Assembly (NCBI RefSeq): GCF_028583425.1 | Contig: NC_072795.1 | Span: forward strand, 7,897,001-7,961,000 | Length of the DNA stretch: 64,000 nt | Reading direction: 5' to 3' | From: Eublepharis macularius | Lineage: Eukaryota > Chordata > Lepidosauria > Squamata > Eublepharidae | In this document: positions 47,001-51,421 of the stretch, piece after piece | How the letters are laid out: each line of letters begins with the position of its first letter | Position numbering within the stretch: the first letter of the stretch is position 1 | Position numbers and translations under genes: made by a program | The notes under the pieces: generated by a model | Told to the model about the DNA's origin: nothing | Seen by the model: the letters and a program-made list of their open reading frames with translations, nothing else | Databases searched by the model: none

Positions 47001-47895
47001 AAAGCCCGGAAAATCCACAACAACCCTCGTTCTCCAGCCGTGAAAGCCTTCGACAATACAAAGAGGGCATTCTTGGAGATTTTATTTATTTTATTTATAT
47101 TTAATTTATATTCCGCCCTCCCCACATCAGCAGCCTCAGGGCGGATCACAACCAAGTGTAAAAACATATTTCACCATATATACAATTTAAAATCATAAAA
47201 CATCCTAATACATGGATTAAAATACATGTAATGTAGATGGAGTAATGGATCAGGGAGTGATTTTTATTAGGGATAAAATATTTCTTGCGGCGATGATTTC
47301 ACTGCCTTAAACAGGTACATTTATATGCATTGCTCTTGTCCCCCACCCCACCCTGTTCTACAATCCCTGTCCAACTACATTATTTTTCCTTACGTGGAAT
47401 ATTTGCTGTTAGATTCAAATGTTACCCTATCTTGTAATCTGCTTAGGGAGTGGCTGATGTTATCGTATTTTGTAATCCATTTACCGATAGACTGAAAAGT
47501 TTTTTTGTAATCCGCCTTGGGTTCCATGGAGAAAGGTGGACTATAAATGAAAATGAAAATGAAAATGAAAATGAAAATGAAGGTGGCAGCGGTTGGGTAT
47601 ACCATGATATGCAAAGAAACATAAAACATAACCAAAGCCACACCATAATGCAACTTGGAGTTACTTTTTAAGCCCCAAGCCTTTTTAGAAATAATTCTAC
47701 TCCCTGACTTGTTTTGCAGGGCGCCGTGTATGCCTGGGAGAACACATGGCTTGGGAGGAGCTCTTTATCTTCTTCACTACCGTGCTCCGTGCATTCGTAG
47801 TCCAGCTGCCAGAGGGAGAGCAGGAAGCCGATATCAACAGCATACTGAAGTCTCCGCGGCAACACCACTATAAACTCCGTTTCCTTCCCCACTAA
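22906..47895 (+). CDS. Cytochrome P450 family 2 protein, complete nine-exon gene
   Basis: Nine exons (22906-23088, 26752-26908, 28324-28464, 30561-30721, 32756-32935, 35763-35904, 42652-42839, 44589-44730, 47720-47895) join without stops into 489 residues. All introns are GT-AG, and the phases match CYP2 genes. The protein is an ER-anchored haem monooxygenase: hydrophobic N-terminus, [12 protein letters not shown] hinge, C-helix WKQQR (W123, R127), I-helix GGTENT (298-303), K-helix EILR (E355, R358), FNPGHF and haem loop FGTGRRVCLG with Cys436. It should take electrons from P450 reductase; the substrate is unknown. It resembles CYP2J most by eye, but the subfamily is not settled. Odd feature: the conserved I-helix Thr is Asn302. 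It runs tail to tail with CAPN10. Confidence 0.93.
23089..23254 (+). other. Start of P450 intron 1
   Basis: Intron 1 is 23089-26751 (3,663 bp). This first part contains no clear repeat apart from GATCTCTAAGGTGCTATTGG near 23193, a scrap of the PLE family-2/3 type. Confidence 0.4.
23255..23466 (+). mobile_element. tRNA-derived SINE (diverged)
   Basis: GATCCCCGCTC box-B-like text, ACTGGGTGACCTTGAGCCA and CTACCTCAAAGGTTGTTGTGAGG follow the standard order of the squamate tRNA SINE. It ends at the start of the tetranucleotide array. Confidence 0.7.
23463..23523 (+). repeat. (GGAT)n microsatellite
   Basis: Uninterrupted GGAT units after an initial GGGTGGGT, probably grown from a SINE tail. Confidence 0.95.
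23548..23792 (+). mobile_element. tRNA-derived SINE
   Basis: CAGTTTGGTGTACTGGTTAA head, CCAGGTTTGATTCCCCACTC box B, GGGTCAGTCACAGCTCTTCC, and the 3' block TTTGTAAACTGCTCTGAGTG with GTATATAAATCAG tail. Same family as 19320 and 52438. Confidence 0.88.
23845..24045. mobile_element. TIR-repeat (GGTTGCCA family)
   Basis: Family order: GGAGATCTCCAGGAATTA, GAGATCAGTTCCCCTG, GGGCTGCTTTGGAGGGTGG, a CCCCTCCTCTCCCCAAACCC block, AAATCTCCAGGAATG and a terminal ATCTGGCAACCCT. At least six other copies occur here (24.57, 25.27, 33.96, 39.81, 42.25 and 50.34 kb). Probably a non-autonomous DNA transposon; superfamily not determined. Confidence 0.65.
24566..24772. mobile_element. TIR-repeat (GGTTGCCA family)
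   Basis: TCCTGGAAGTCTCCCAGAAT, GAGATCAGTTCCTGTGGAG, GGCTGCTTTCGGGGGTGG and ...GGTTGGCAACCC; same order of blocks as the copy at 23845. Confidence 0.7.
24862..25063. mobile_element. MITE-1, 202 bp, TSD TCA
   Basis: Full palindromic copy, GAGCTAAGCTACAAGTGACG ... CGTCACTTGTAGCTTGGCTC, flanked by TCA at 24859-24861 and 25064-25066. It lies in P450 intron 1. Confidence 0.88.
25268..25455. mobile_element. TIR-repeat (GGTTGCCA family), inverted
   Basis: Starts TAGGCTTGCCAACTC and holds AATTCCTGGAGATTTGGGGG, GGAAGCAGCCGTTTTCTCCA and GAACAAGAGG. Opposite orientation to the copies at 23845 and 24566. Confidence 0.65.
25575..25785 (-). mobile_element. 5S rRNA-derived SINE
   Basis: The tail block GTGCCCTCAAGTCAGACTTG comes first, then GTTTGCCATGGTCTGTC. 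Next is the reversed 5S promoter text AAGGCTGACCCTGCTTAGCT, TCTGAGATCTGACGAGATCA, and GGATATCCAGG. Confidence 0.85.
25890..26191. mobile_element. PLE family-2 insertion
   Basis: Left AGAGCCCAGTAGCACCTTTA, right TAAAGGTGCTACTGGACTCT and then the outer end GTAGACTAACACAGCTAACTCC. The same 9 bp AGACAATAC (25890-25898 and 26183-26191) flanks it. The centre holds repeated TGACAAAGAGAGCTGTG / GAACTGTGATTCTCAAAAG, a duplicated hammerhead-like hairpin. Confidence 0.72.
26490..26615 (+). repeat. Retroposon 3' tail fragment
   Basis: CTCGCCCTGGGCCCACTTGC, GGAAAGGGCGGGTTAGAAAC resembles the 3' end of the I/Vingi-type LINE at 17.0 kb. It is truncated and lacks the A-rich tail. Confidence 0.5.
26752..26908 (+). 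CDS. P450 exon 2 (residues 62-114)
   Basis: 157 bp, acceptor cttcctag, donor AAAG|gtaaaa, phase 0 to 1. Encodes [14 protein letters not shown], the substrate-pocket GYKAVTEG and SGRPLTPFF. The exon is two codons shorter than the usual 163 bp, the gap falling before the SGRP motif. Confidence 0.93.
27325..27949. mobile_element. Palindromic PLE-like insertion (family 4) in P450 intron 2
   Basis: Arms of about 90 bp: ACCATAAATTGATCTCAACA ... at left is mirrored by TGTTGAGATCAATTTATGGT at right. Flanks TCGATGGTGGGGGA (27311-27324) and TCGATGTTGGGGGA (27950-27963) form a 14-bp duplication with one mismatch. The minus strand of the interior has a TTGAGGAAGC ... GCGAAACGG hammerhead-like segment at 27661-27710. 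No protein frame. Confidence 0.7.
28324..28464 (+). CDS. P450 exon 3 (residues 114-161)
   Basis: 141 bp, acceptor ctgccgcag, donor CACG|gtagac, phase 1 to 1. Contains the C-helix WKQQRRF with haem-propionate contacts W123 and R127, and [13 protein letters not shown]. It is three codons shorter than the usual 150 bp, missing part of the Gly-rich turn after the RN motif. Confidence 0.93.
28465..29451 (+). other. P450 intron 3, repeat-poor part
   Basis: Intron 3 is 28465-30560. This part shows several chance frames on both strands but no repeat that I can name. Confidence 0.4.
29452..30108. mobile_element. PLE family-2b insertion split by a CR1 fragment
   Basis: The outer duplication ATGGTAAAAACC (29452-29463 and 30097-30108, 12 bp exact) brackets a left part (GAGTCCAGTGGCACCTTAGA ... 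AGCTTTCAAGAATCAAAGC) and its inverted right part (CTTGAAAACTTTCACCCTGA ... TTGGTCTCTAAGATGCCATG). A CR1 piece fills the interior. Confidence 0.72.
29588..30015 (-). mobile_element. CR1 3' fragment (minus)
   Basis: Left edge AATCATAGAATCATAGGGTT is the CR1 octamer tail. It is followed by GGAAGGGATCTCCAGGGACA, ATCTAGTCCAACCCCCTGC, and further CR1 3' region up to CAGAAGTTCTTCCTAGAAGG. It lies inside the PLE insertion. Confidence 0.85.
30561..30721 (+). CDS. P450 exon 4 (residues 161-214)
   Basis: 161 bp, the standard CYP2 exon-4 length. Acceptor ttcacag, donor AGA|gtgagc, phase 1 to 0. Encodes [20 protein letters not shown], with the conserved NVIC-type helix E, and [12 protein letters not shown]. 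Confidence 0.93.
30830..31347. mobile_element. GC-rich hAT element in intron 4
   Basis: Ends CAGGGCCGGCGCC and GGCACTGGCCCTG, flanked by AACACATC (30822-30829) and AACACACC (31348-31355), an 8-bp duplication with one mismatch. The interior is GC-rich with GCCACC/GCAGC repeats and several chance frames. Same family as 36581-37314. Confidence 0.8.
31378..31575 (-). mobile_element. tRNA-derived SINE (minus)
   Basis: Reading reversed: CCATTTTATCTTCACAACAA, CCTTGTAAGGAAAG, the box-B complement GGGAATTTGAATTCAGGCCT and CTAACAACACCAC. Typical reversed body of the family. Confidence 0.75.
31668..32010. repeat. Dispersed repeat, related to 39276-39580
   Basis: Shared blocks: GGTTGCCA(A/G)GTCCC, GACC(T/C)(G/A)GCGCTTA, GATGATGTCACTTC(C/T)GGGAA and GGCCTG/TTTGGGGCC. 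It looks like a DNA transposon derivative with a gene-free, GC-mixed interior. Family not identified. Confidence 0.5.
32756..32935 (+). CDS. P450 exon 5 (residues 215-274)
   Basis: 180 bp (usual 177), acceptor cccacag, donor AAG|gtaaga, phase 0 to 0. Encodes [19 protein letters not shown], the conserved LPG helix G start, and [12 protein letters not shown]. Spacing and motifs match CYP2 proteins. Confidence 0.93.
33015..33455 (+). mobile_element. tRNA SINE with a second SINE inserted
   Basis: The outer SINE (+) shows GGGCTAGAGTGTCGAACTAG and CCTCATAGGGGTGTTGTGAG, then resumes with GTAAGCCACCTTCTGTCCCA and an AAATAAAATAAATAAA tail. Between them a reversed SINE (about 33153-33389) shows CTGGGGCTGAGAGGAGTGG, GGGATTTGAACCAGCAGAGG and ACCATTATGCTACAACAGC. 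Confidence 0.8.
33958..34175. mobile_element. TIR-repeat (GGTTGCCA family), well preserved
   Basis: Begins GGGTTGCCAGCTTCCAGGTG and ends AACCTGGATTTGGCAACCC, so the terminal GGGTTGCCA is inverted at the two ends. The interior has CCAGAATTACAACTGATCTC, AAAATGGCTGCTTTGGAGGG and TCCCTCCCCTCCCTAAACCC. Confidence 0.75.
34227..34482 (-). mobile_element. tRNA SINE (minus) with (GACT)n tail
   Basis: A GACT array (34229-34259) takes the place of the tail. Then CCATTTATCCTCACAACAA, GGGGATTTGAACCTGGGCC (box-B complement) and CTAACCACTACACCAAGC. Confidence 0.88.
34500..35010 (+). other. P450 intron 5, no recognised repeat
   Basis: No named repeat or coding exon seen between the SINE and the 5S SINE. 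Confidence 0.4.
35020..35206 (-). mobile_element. 5S rRNA-derived SINE
   Basis: GTGTGTAAAGTGCCGTCAAG tail first, GAGGTGGTTTGAAATTGCC, GTCGCCCATCCAAGTACTG, and reversed 5S text TTCTGAGATCTGATGAGATC, GGGCT. Confidence 0.85.
35251..35684. mobile_element. MITE-2, full-length, TSD TTA
   Basis: GAGTCTCTCTACACAAGACT at left, TCTCGTGTAGAGACAC at right, TTA on both sides (35248-35250, 35685-35687). The cleanest long copy (434 bp) in the window and the best evidence that MITE-2 makes 3-bp duplications. Confidence 0.85.
35763..35904 (+). CDS. P450 exon 6 with I-helix (residues 275-322)
   Basis: 142 bp, the standard CYP2 size; acceptor cacttacag, donor CAAG|gtgggt, phase 0 to 1. Encodes [20 protein letters not shown]. 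The consensus (A/G)Gx(D/E)T(T/S) reads GGTENT: the acid E301 is kept but the following Thr is Asn (codon AAC). The rest of the helix and HPEVQ are conserved. Confidence 0.94.
36108..36525. mobile_element. Long PLE family-2 insertion in intron 6
   Basis: Outer end CAGAGGAGTCAGCCGTGTTA, then GTCCAGTAGCACCTTTAAGA; inverted right part GGTTCATCTTAAAGGTGCTA. About 140 bp of non-repeated interior (36275-36420) lies between the arms. At 36436-36463 the + strand reads CTGACGA, A, GAGAGC-TGTG-GCTCTC, then AAAAGC: a perfect stem-II hairpin with the GAAA box changed to AAAA. No clean duplication at the ends. Confidence 0.65.
36581..37314. mobile_element. GC-rich hAT element with exact 8-bp TSD
   Basis: CAGGGCCGGCGCCAG ... 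GCGCGCCGGCCCTG with AGCGTCCT on both sides (36573-36580, 37315-37322). The interior is strongly GC/CpG-rich and holds a 190-bp tandem unit (AGCAGCAGCTCA at about 36763 and 36953). It gives several long chance frames on both strands, none with a known domain. Confidence 0.85.
37380..38240. other. Unassigned repeat-like sequence, possibly LTR-type
   Basis: The motif CAGGCAGCACACAGCT(A/G)GCCT, followed by CTCTTTCCCTGACT, recurs near 37865, 37925 and 38035. ATAAACTTTTATTTCTTCAA near 37702 resembles a retroelement polyadenylation region on the minus strand. No end repeats identified. Confidence 0.3.
38241..39240 (-). mobile_element. CR1 ORF2 fragment, split by MITE-2
   Basis: Minus strand gives diverged CR1 ORF2 C-terminal sequence (a short frame at 39014-39226 with [16 protein letters not shown]). 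Left part 38241-38562 and right part 38894-39240 are interrupted by a MITE-2 (38563-38893). Many stops; much older than the 3.3-kb copy. Confidence 0.8.
38563..38893. mobile_element. MITE-2 short copy inside CR1
   Basis: GGAGACATCTTACACGGGG at left and CCCCATGTAAGATGTCTCG at right; AGTTTAAAAAGACAGAG and GAGGTGAAATTGACAGAGCC inside. Termini incomplete. Confidence 0.7.
39276..39580. repeat. Dispersed repeat, related to 31668-32010
   Basis: GGTTGCCAGGTCCCTATACC, GATGATGTCACTTCTGGGAA, CTGGCCTGTTTGGGGCC and, inverted, GGAAGTGATGTCG. Imperfect symmetry suggests a palindromic DNA element. Confidence 0.5.
39800..40010. mobile_element. TIR-repeat (GGTTGCCA family)
   Basis: GGTTTTGCCAACCTCCAGGT, TTGAAATCTCCTGGAATTAC, GATCCGTTCCCCTGG and TTTCCCAACCAGGCACTGCC. 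Carries a small deletion in the middle compared with 33958. Confidence 0.6.
40020..41615 (+). other. P450 intron 6, no clear repeat
   Basis: No coding exon. TTTTTATTTAAAAGGG near 40675 followed by CACA-rich text resembles a retroelement end, but I cannot define limits. Confidence 0.35.
41620..41850 (-). mobile_element. tRNA SINE (minus)
   Basis: GATTTATTTATGTATTTTGT tail, CCATTTTATCCTCACAGCA, GTGGGGATTTGATCATGG (box-B complement), CTAATGCATTACACTCCTTT. Confidence 0.8.
41852..42110. mobile_element. MITE-2, right end lost
   Basis: GAGTCTCTCTACACAAGACA start, AGGAAGCGTAGTTTAAAAAG, GAGATAAAATTTACAAACCC. It then runs into inverted minisatellite text (GATCCCAGCCGGGTGA) shared with 13-14 kb, so the right terminus was lost at that junction. 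Confidence 0.7.
42250..42480. mobile_element. TIR-repeat (GGTTGCCA family), partial
   Basis: GAATTACAACTAATCTTCAG, GAGATCAGTTTCCCTGGAG, TACCCTGCTGAGGTCCCTCT and TTTTGGCAACCCCC; the last part is duplicated. Confidence 0.6.
42652..42839 (+). CDS. P450 exon 7 with K-helix (residues 322-384)
   Basis: 188 bp, exactly the CYP2 norm; acceptor aaccctag, donor AAG|gtacaa, phase 1 to 0. Encodes [15 protein letters not shown] with the E355-R358 pair that locks the haem fold. The usual VPR/PKG region reads [20 protein letters not shown], with Ala where Pro is typical. Confidence 0.94.
42885..43868 (+). mobile_element. 5'-truncated CR1 in intron 7
   Basis: Starts 45 bp after the exon-7 donor at VSSGVPRG (the CR1 RT block). 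It includes a frame at 43091-43504 with [16 protein letters not shown], the 3' UTR, and ends CCAACCCTATGATTCTATGA, the classic CR1 tail. Several frame breaks. Confidence 0.9.
44280..44515. repeat. PLE family-2b piece next to a SINE 3' tail
   Basis: GAGTCCAGTGGCACCTTAGA ... CTTTCAAGAATCAGTGCTCC, CTTCTTCAG is one family-2b arm (complement of CTGAAGAAGG..GAG). From 44360 comes a SINE-like tail ending ATGAAAATAATAAAATAG. Confidence 0.65.
44589..44730 (+). CDS. P450 exon 8 (residues 385-432)
   Basis: 142 bp, acceptor cttccag, donor ACAG|gtaata, phase 0 to 1. Encodes [41 protein letters not shown], the start of the haem-binding loop. Confidence 0.94.
44765..45420 (+). mobile_element. L1 ORF2 C-terminal fragment in intron 8
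   Basis: A frame at 44826-45200 reads [14 protein letters not shown] ... CWK ... [13 protein letters not shown], the conserved Cys-rich C-terminus of L1 ORF2. Opposite orientation to the L1 at 21-22 kb. Confidence 0.85.
45533..45688. mobile_element. PLE family-1 short palindrome, 14-bp TSD
   Basis: Exact duplication ACAAAGAAATGTTG at 45533-45546 and 45675-45688 around a 128-bp element. It runs from the outer end TATTGTCGAAGGCTTTCACG to the inner GCCGTGGTCTTGGCATTAAT, then back along TGCCAAGACCACGGC to ...CCCACAACAACC. The hammerhead-like centre of longer copies is missing. Confidence 0.85.
45690..46611 (-). mobile_element. Solo LTR of an endogenous retrovirus/LTR element
   Basis: A 922-bp unit that on the minus strand begins TGTGACGGAC and ends TGGCA. 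It has a 5-bp duplication GTTGT on each side (45685-45689, 46612-46616). There is no internal coding part. The same LTR family occurs in opposite orientation at 62456-63611. Gypsy- or ERV-type cannot be told from the LTR alone. Moderately old fossil. Confidence 0.75.
46912..47071. mobile_element. PLE family-1 short palindrome, 14-bp TSD
   Basis: Exact duplication ACAAAGAGGGCATT at 46912-46925 and 47058-47071 around a 132-bp element in the reverse sense to the 45.5-kb copy: GTTGTTGTGGATTTTCCGGG ... CGTGAAAGCCTTCGACAAT. Confidence 0.88.
47075..47230 (-). repeat. Retroposon tail fragment
   Basis: TTTATTTTATTTATATTTAA, then TATTCCGCCCTCCCCACATC and CAGGGCGGATCACAACC: a reversed LINE/SINE 3' end related to that at 17.0 kb. 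Confidence 0.55.
47500..47585 (+). repeat. SINE-type 3' end with (GAAAAT)n
   Basis: TTGTAATCCGCCTTGGGTTC, GAGAAAGGTGGACTATAAAT runs into five GAAAAT units (47548-47580), just before the last P450 exon. Confidence 0.8.
47720..47895 (+). CDS. P450 exon 9 with haem Cys436 (residues 432-489)
   Basis: 176 bp including TAA; acceptor gttttgcag, phase 1. With exon 8 it completes [14 protein letters not shown], where Cys436 is the axial haem ligand, and continues [13 protein letters not shown] to the C-terminus YKLRFLPH. The end is slightly shorter than in human CYP2J2 (502 residues in total). Confidence 0.94.
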
Positions 47896-47898
47896 GGA

Positions 47899-48110
47899 GT
47901 TTGGCAGAGAGGATAATCTCAAACGAGGAGACCCAGATTCGAATCCCTGCTCCGCCATGGAAGCTCACTGAACGACTACGGACCATTCAGTTTAACCTAC
48001 CTTGACAGGTTGTTGTGAGGCTAAAGCAGAAGGGAGAGGACAATGTTGAAAGCTGCTTTGGGCCTCTACAGGGAACAAAAGAGGGTTGTAAGTACATAAA
48101 TAAATAAACC
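47899..48110 (+). mobile_element. tRNA SINE directly after the P450 stop
   Basis: AGGAGACCCAGATTCGAATC box B, CATGGAAGCTCACTGAACG, CAGGTTGTTGTGAGG, and a tail ACATAAATAAATAAACC. It begins within a few bases of the stop codon, so the native 3' UTR is displaced or carries the SINE. Confidence 0.85.
48099..48108 (+). terminator. Possible polyadenylation signals in the SINE tail
   Basis: Two overlapping AATAAA motifs in the A-rich SINE tail lie about 200 bp after the P450 stop and could serve as poly(A) signals for the gene. There is no downstream evidence. Confidence 0.25.
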
Positions 48111-48607
48111 TATGTGGATGCAGTTCATTTCCAAGAGCATTTGTTTAGGGAAGGCAAGGAAGGCATTGTAGAAAATGTCCATGCCCTCCCTTCTCGCTGG
48201 CTGTGTAATCTCAAATCTCCACAATGGGATCATTTAGGACCCAATCCTTCCTTTTGCTCTCTGGCATCCTTACGCAGAGTTTCCCACAAACTGCCCTTGC
48301 AATGACTGGTTGGGGAAGGTTGATAGAATTTAAGACCCCTCCATGTTTGCATCTCATAGCCCACCTTGTCACTCTATCCTTACTCCTGTTCCCAGCACAC
48401 ATTTTAAATGCCTGTGTCCTTTTATAAGCAATGGCAGTACTTTTTTAAAAAAAAACATTTTCTGGGGTGACCCTTCATCAAGTTGTTTTTCTTTCTTTTT
48501 CATTTGTATTACACGTAGGACCCAGAACTTGTCAATGCAAGTGTTGCAGTGGGAGATGCCCATGCCATGAAATGGGTGGCATTGTCAGTTTTGACATTAC
48601 CGATCGT

Positions 48608-49110
48608 CAGGGCTCATTTTGAGGGGGAATGCGCAGGAACGCAGTTCCGGTAGTTCTCCCAAAAGGTCACGTCAGGTGACCCCACCCACCAGATTTTTGG
48701 CCATTTTGGGCCCATTTCGGCCTGGATCGGGGCTGAAATGGCCCAATTTGGGCTCAAAGTGGCCAGGATCAGACCCCAAACAGTCAGGATTGGTCCTGAA
48801 ACAGCCAGGATCAGGCCTCTGACAGGTGGTGGATCACTGTTCCGCTCAGCAGCGGCCCAATCCTGACTATTTGGGGCCCCTTTTCAGCCATTTTCAGCCC
48901 CTTTTTGCCATTTTGGGCCCAATTTTGGCCCTGAATGGCCAGGATTGGATCCAAAACAGCCAGGATAGGTGATGTCAGGGGTGGGGCATATGCAAATCAG
49001 TTATGCTAATGACACTTCTGGTGATGTCAAGGGGCGTGGCATATGCAAACGAGTTGTGCTGAGTTATGCTAATGAGTTCCTCCAGCTCTTTTTCTACAAA
49101 ATGATCCCTG
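48608..49110. mobile_element. Non-autonomous hAT, exact 8-bp TSD
   Basis: CAGGGCTCATTTTGAGGGGG ... ACAAAATGATCCCTG, flanked by CCGATCGT on both sides (48600-48607, 49111-49118). The interior is built from (GGCCA)TTTTGGGCC-like motifs and two ATATGCAAA/ATGCTAATGA blocks. No transposase frame. Confidence 0.9.
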
Positions 49111-49184
49111 CCGATCGTCCGTTAGGAGAGATGCTAATTCTAAAATCTTCCCCCTTCATCTCCCCTGCCTTGAGAAGGGCCGTT

Positions 49185-49295
49185 TTCACACTACTAACCG
49201 GCTTCCATGATGTTGTGAAACATGGCACAAAAAACGCGGAAGATAGCGTCTTCTCGCGACAGTTTTGCGCGATGTGGGGCCAAAGGCCGTGCAAT
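49185..49295. repeat. Partial palindromic MITE, Harbinger-like
   Basis: GGGCCGTTTTCACACTACTA, ACCGGCTTCC recalls the terminus of the 16014-16172 MITE (GGCCATTTCCAGACGGCTTA). GCGTCTTCTCGCGACAGTTT, TGCGCGATG matches its CpG-rich centre. The second end is absent. Confidence 0.45.
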
Positions 49296-49299
49296 GAAA

Positions 49300-49970
49300 G
49301 AGCAGCAGCAGATCAGTGAAATATCTCTGCAAAGTTCAGACATATATGAGGTAGGCACCAGAACCAATTGTCACTGTCCTTATCTTGTGTATATTTGAAC
49401 TCCGACATTTCTAAGCACAGACTTCCTGTACCTTTTTCCTTGCATGACCTTTTGGCCCCACTGTACCCAATTGTGTGTATATCGCTGTCAATAGAGAACA
49501 ACTCATGTATCTGACGGTGATCTTAATGAAGGTATTCATCCTGAGTGTACCACAAGATTCTCTTGTTTTGCGCAACCTGTTGACCTGCAAACTCCTGTTT
49601 AAAATATGCATGTGGTTCTAATCCAGGAAGCACTTACACTTTTTTGTACAGGCAGTTCCAACCGAATGTACTGTGTAAACCTTCCTTTTGCATGACTTGT
49701 ATGAATCGGGGAGTGCTTAGCCACAGTAGGGCACAGGCAAGTCTCTTCCACGTGTTGTACAGGGAAAGTACAAATGGAGAAAGTCTGAGAAGCAAAGATG
49801 AATGGGGAAATAATCATGTACTAACCAGCAGAGAGGGGAGATAAGAGTATCATGGGCATTTGAGGATTAAATAAGAGTTTCAACACCTTTGTAACGCAAA
49901 CAAAAAAAAAAACCCTGACATGGGCCAGAATGCACATTTGCATTACAAATGCCTCTCCACCAGATCTAAA
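49300..49970. other. Unassigned sequence
   Basis: No gene, terminal repeat or tandem array recognised. Confidence 0.4.
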
Positions 49971-49971
49971 C

Positions 49972-50335
49972 AGCGAATCTCTTTGCATGAGACACCTCAG
50001 CGCGTATTCATCAAGTGTAGGGAGACACAAAATTAGCCAGGAAGCGTAGTTTAAAAAGACAGAGCTGGAGGCTCTGTCAATTTCACCTCTCTACACACCA
50101 GGGTAGTTTTAAAAGACAGCCTGCAGAGATTGCTCCTCAGAGGGTTTGTCAATTTCATCTTTGCCTCCCTGACGGCTCTGTCCATTTCACCTCTCCAGTC
50201 TAAAACTGCATGGGATCGCAATCAGAGGGCAGCAAGGAAGGGAAATGGGCTGGAGCTGCCTTCTAGAGCTGGGCTTGAACCCGGAGAGGTTCTAATGGGC
50301 TGAAGTTTCCCTTCTGGCATTTCACAGCCCCTGGC
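49972..50335. mobile_element. MITE-2, long form, truncated
   Basis: AATCTCTTTGCATGAGACAC start, AGTGTAGGGAGACACAAAAT, GAAGCGTAGTTTAAAAAGAC, CCCTGACGGCTCTGTCCATT, CTGAAGTTTCCCTTCTGGCA. It then breaks off into a TIR-repeat fragment (50336-50450: CCTGCTGAGTCCCCTCCCC...AACCCGGATTTGGAAACCC). Confidence 0.7.
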
Positions 50336-50454
50336 ATCCTATCCCTGCTGAGTCCCCTCCCCTCCCAAACCCTGCCCACTCCGGGCTCTATCCCCAAATT
50401 TCCAGGAATTTCCCAACCCGGATTTGGAAACCCTGCCTACCCCCCTATCCCCGA

Positions 50455-51060
50455 ATTTCCTCTCTGCCCAGAACAGAACCTTTTATTGCATCCTTCCCGT
50501 GATGAGATATGCTACAACTTAAGCCATATTTGTTGCAGACACAAGCCCCATTCAGCTTCAGCTTGTGGGAAAGATATTTGGGAAATCATAATGCAATACA
50601 GGGTGTGTATAAGACAAATGGTTAAGGGGACTGGGATACTAGCGAATACTGGGAGAGGACTGAGAAATAAACACAGGGATCCAAGAGGACCAGAGAAGGA
50701 GGTCTAGAGACTAGGATGCAGGATTAGGACTGAGAAGAGCTGGCTCAAGTCACAAACTTCATCAGGTGACCTTTAACTAATCAGCTTCTCTTAGCCTAAC
50801 CTGCTTCACAGGGTTATTGCCCCGAGGGTTAAGAGGAGACCGCCAGATATGCTGTCCTAGGCTCACGGGCGGAAGAGCAGGAAATAAACAGAAATGAGAT
50901 TTGCAGAACAAAGATGAGGCACACCCATCATGCCATCCGAGCTTAGATCTTTCAGCTGGCACAGTCTTCGTTCTCCTGAGGACTGGAAAGTTGCTTTCTG
51001 AATCCAGTAAAATAAGTGTGTCCTCCTGAATTACATACACACATACTTGATTCCTCAGTT
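50455..51060. other. Unassigned sequence
   Basis: No recognisable repeat or exon. Short frames only. Confidence 0.35.
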
Positions 51061-51064
51061 ATGT

Positions 51065-51420
51065 GGTGTGTGTGTGTTACGTGCCATCAAATCACCTCTG
51101 ACATACGGTGACCCTATGAATGAAAGACCTCCAAAACATCCTATCATTAACAGACTTGCTCAGATCCTGCAAACTGGAGGACGGGGCTTCTTTTATTGAG
51201 TCAAGCCACCTCGTTTTAGGTCTTCCTCTTTTCCTGCTGCCTTCCACTTCTCCCAGCATTATTGTCTTTTCCAGAGAATCTTGTCTTCTCATGATGCGAC
51301 CAAAGTACGATAGCCTTAGTCTTGTCACTTTAGCTTCTAGGGAGAATTCAGGCTTGATTTGATCTAGAACCCACCTATTTGCCTTTTTGGCTGTCCGTGG
51401 TATCCGCAGAACCAATTATG
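51065..51420 (-). mobile_element. RTE/BovB LINE 3' fragment
   Basis: The minus-strand frame 51092-51415 reads ANRWVLDQIKPEFSLEAKVT, LRLSYFGRIMRRQDSLEKTI, RKRGRPKTRWLDSI and NDRMFWRSFIHRVT, the C-terminal end of BovB-type reverse transcriptase proteins. 107 codons remain uninterrupted. BovB is common in squamates and was passed between vertebrate lineages. Confidence 0.88.
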
Positions 51421-51421
51421 T

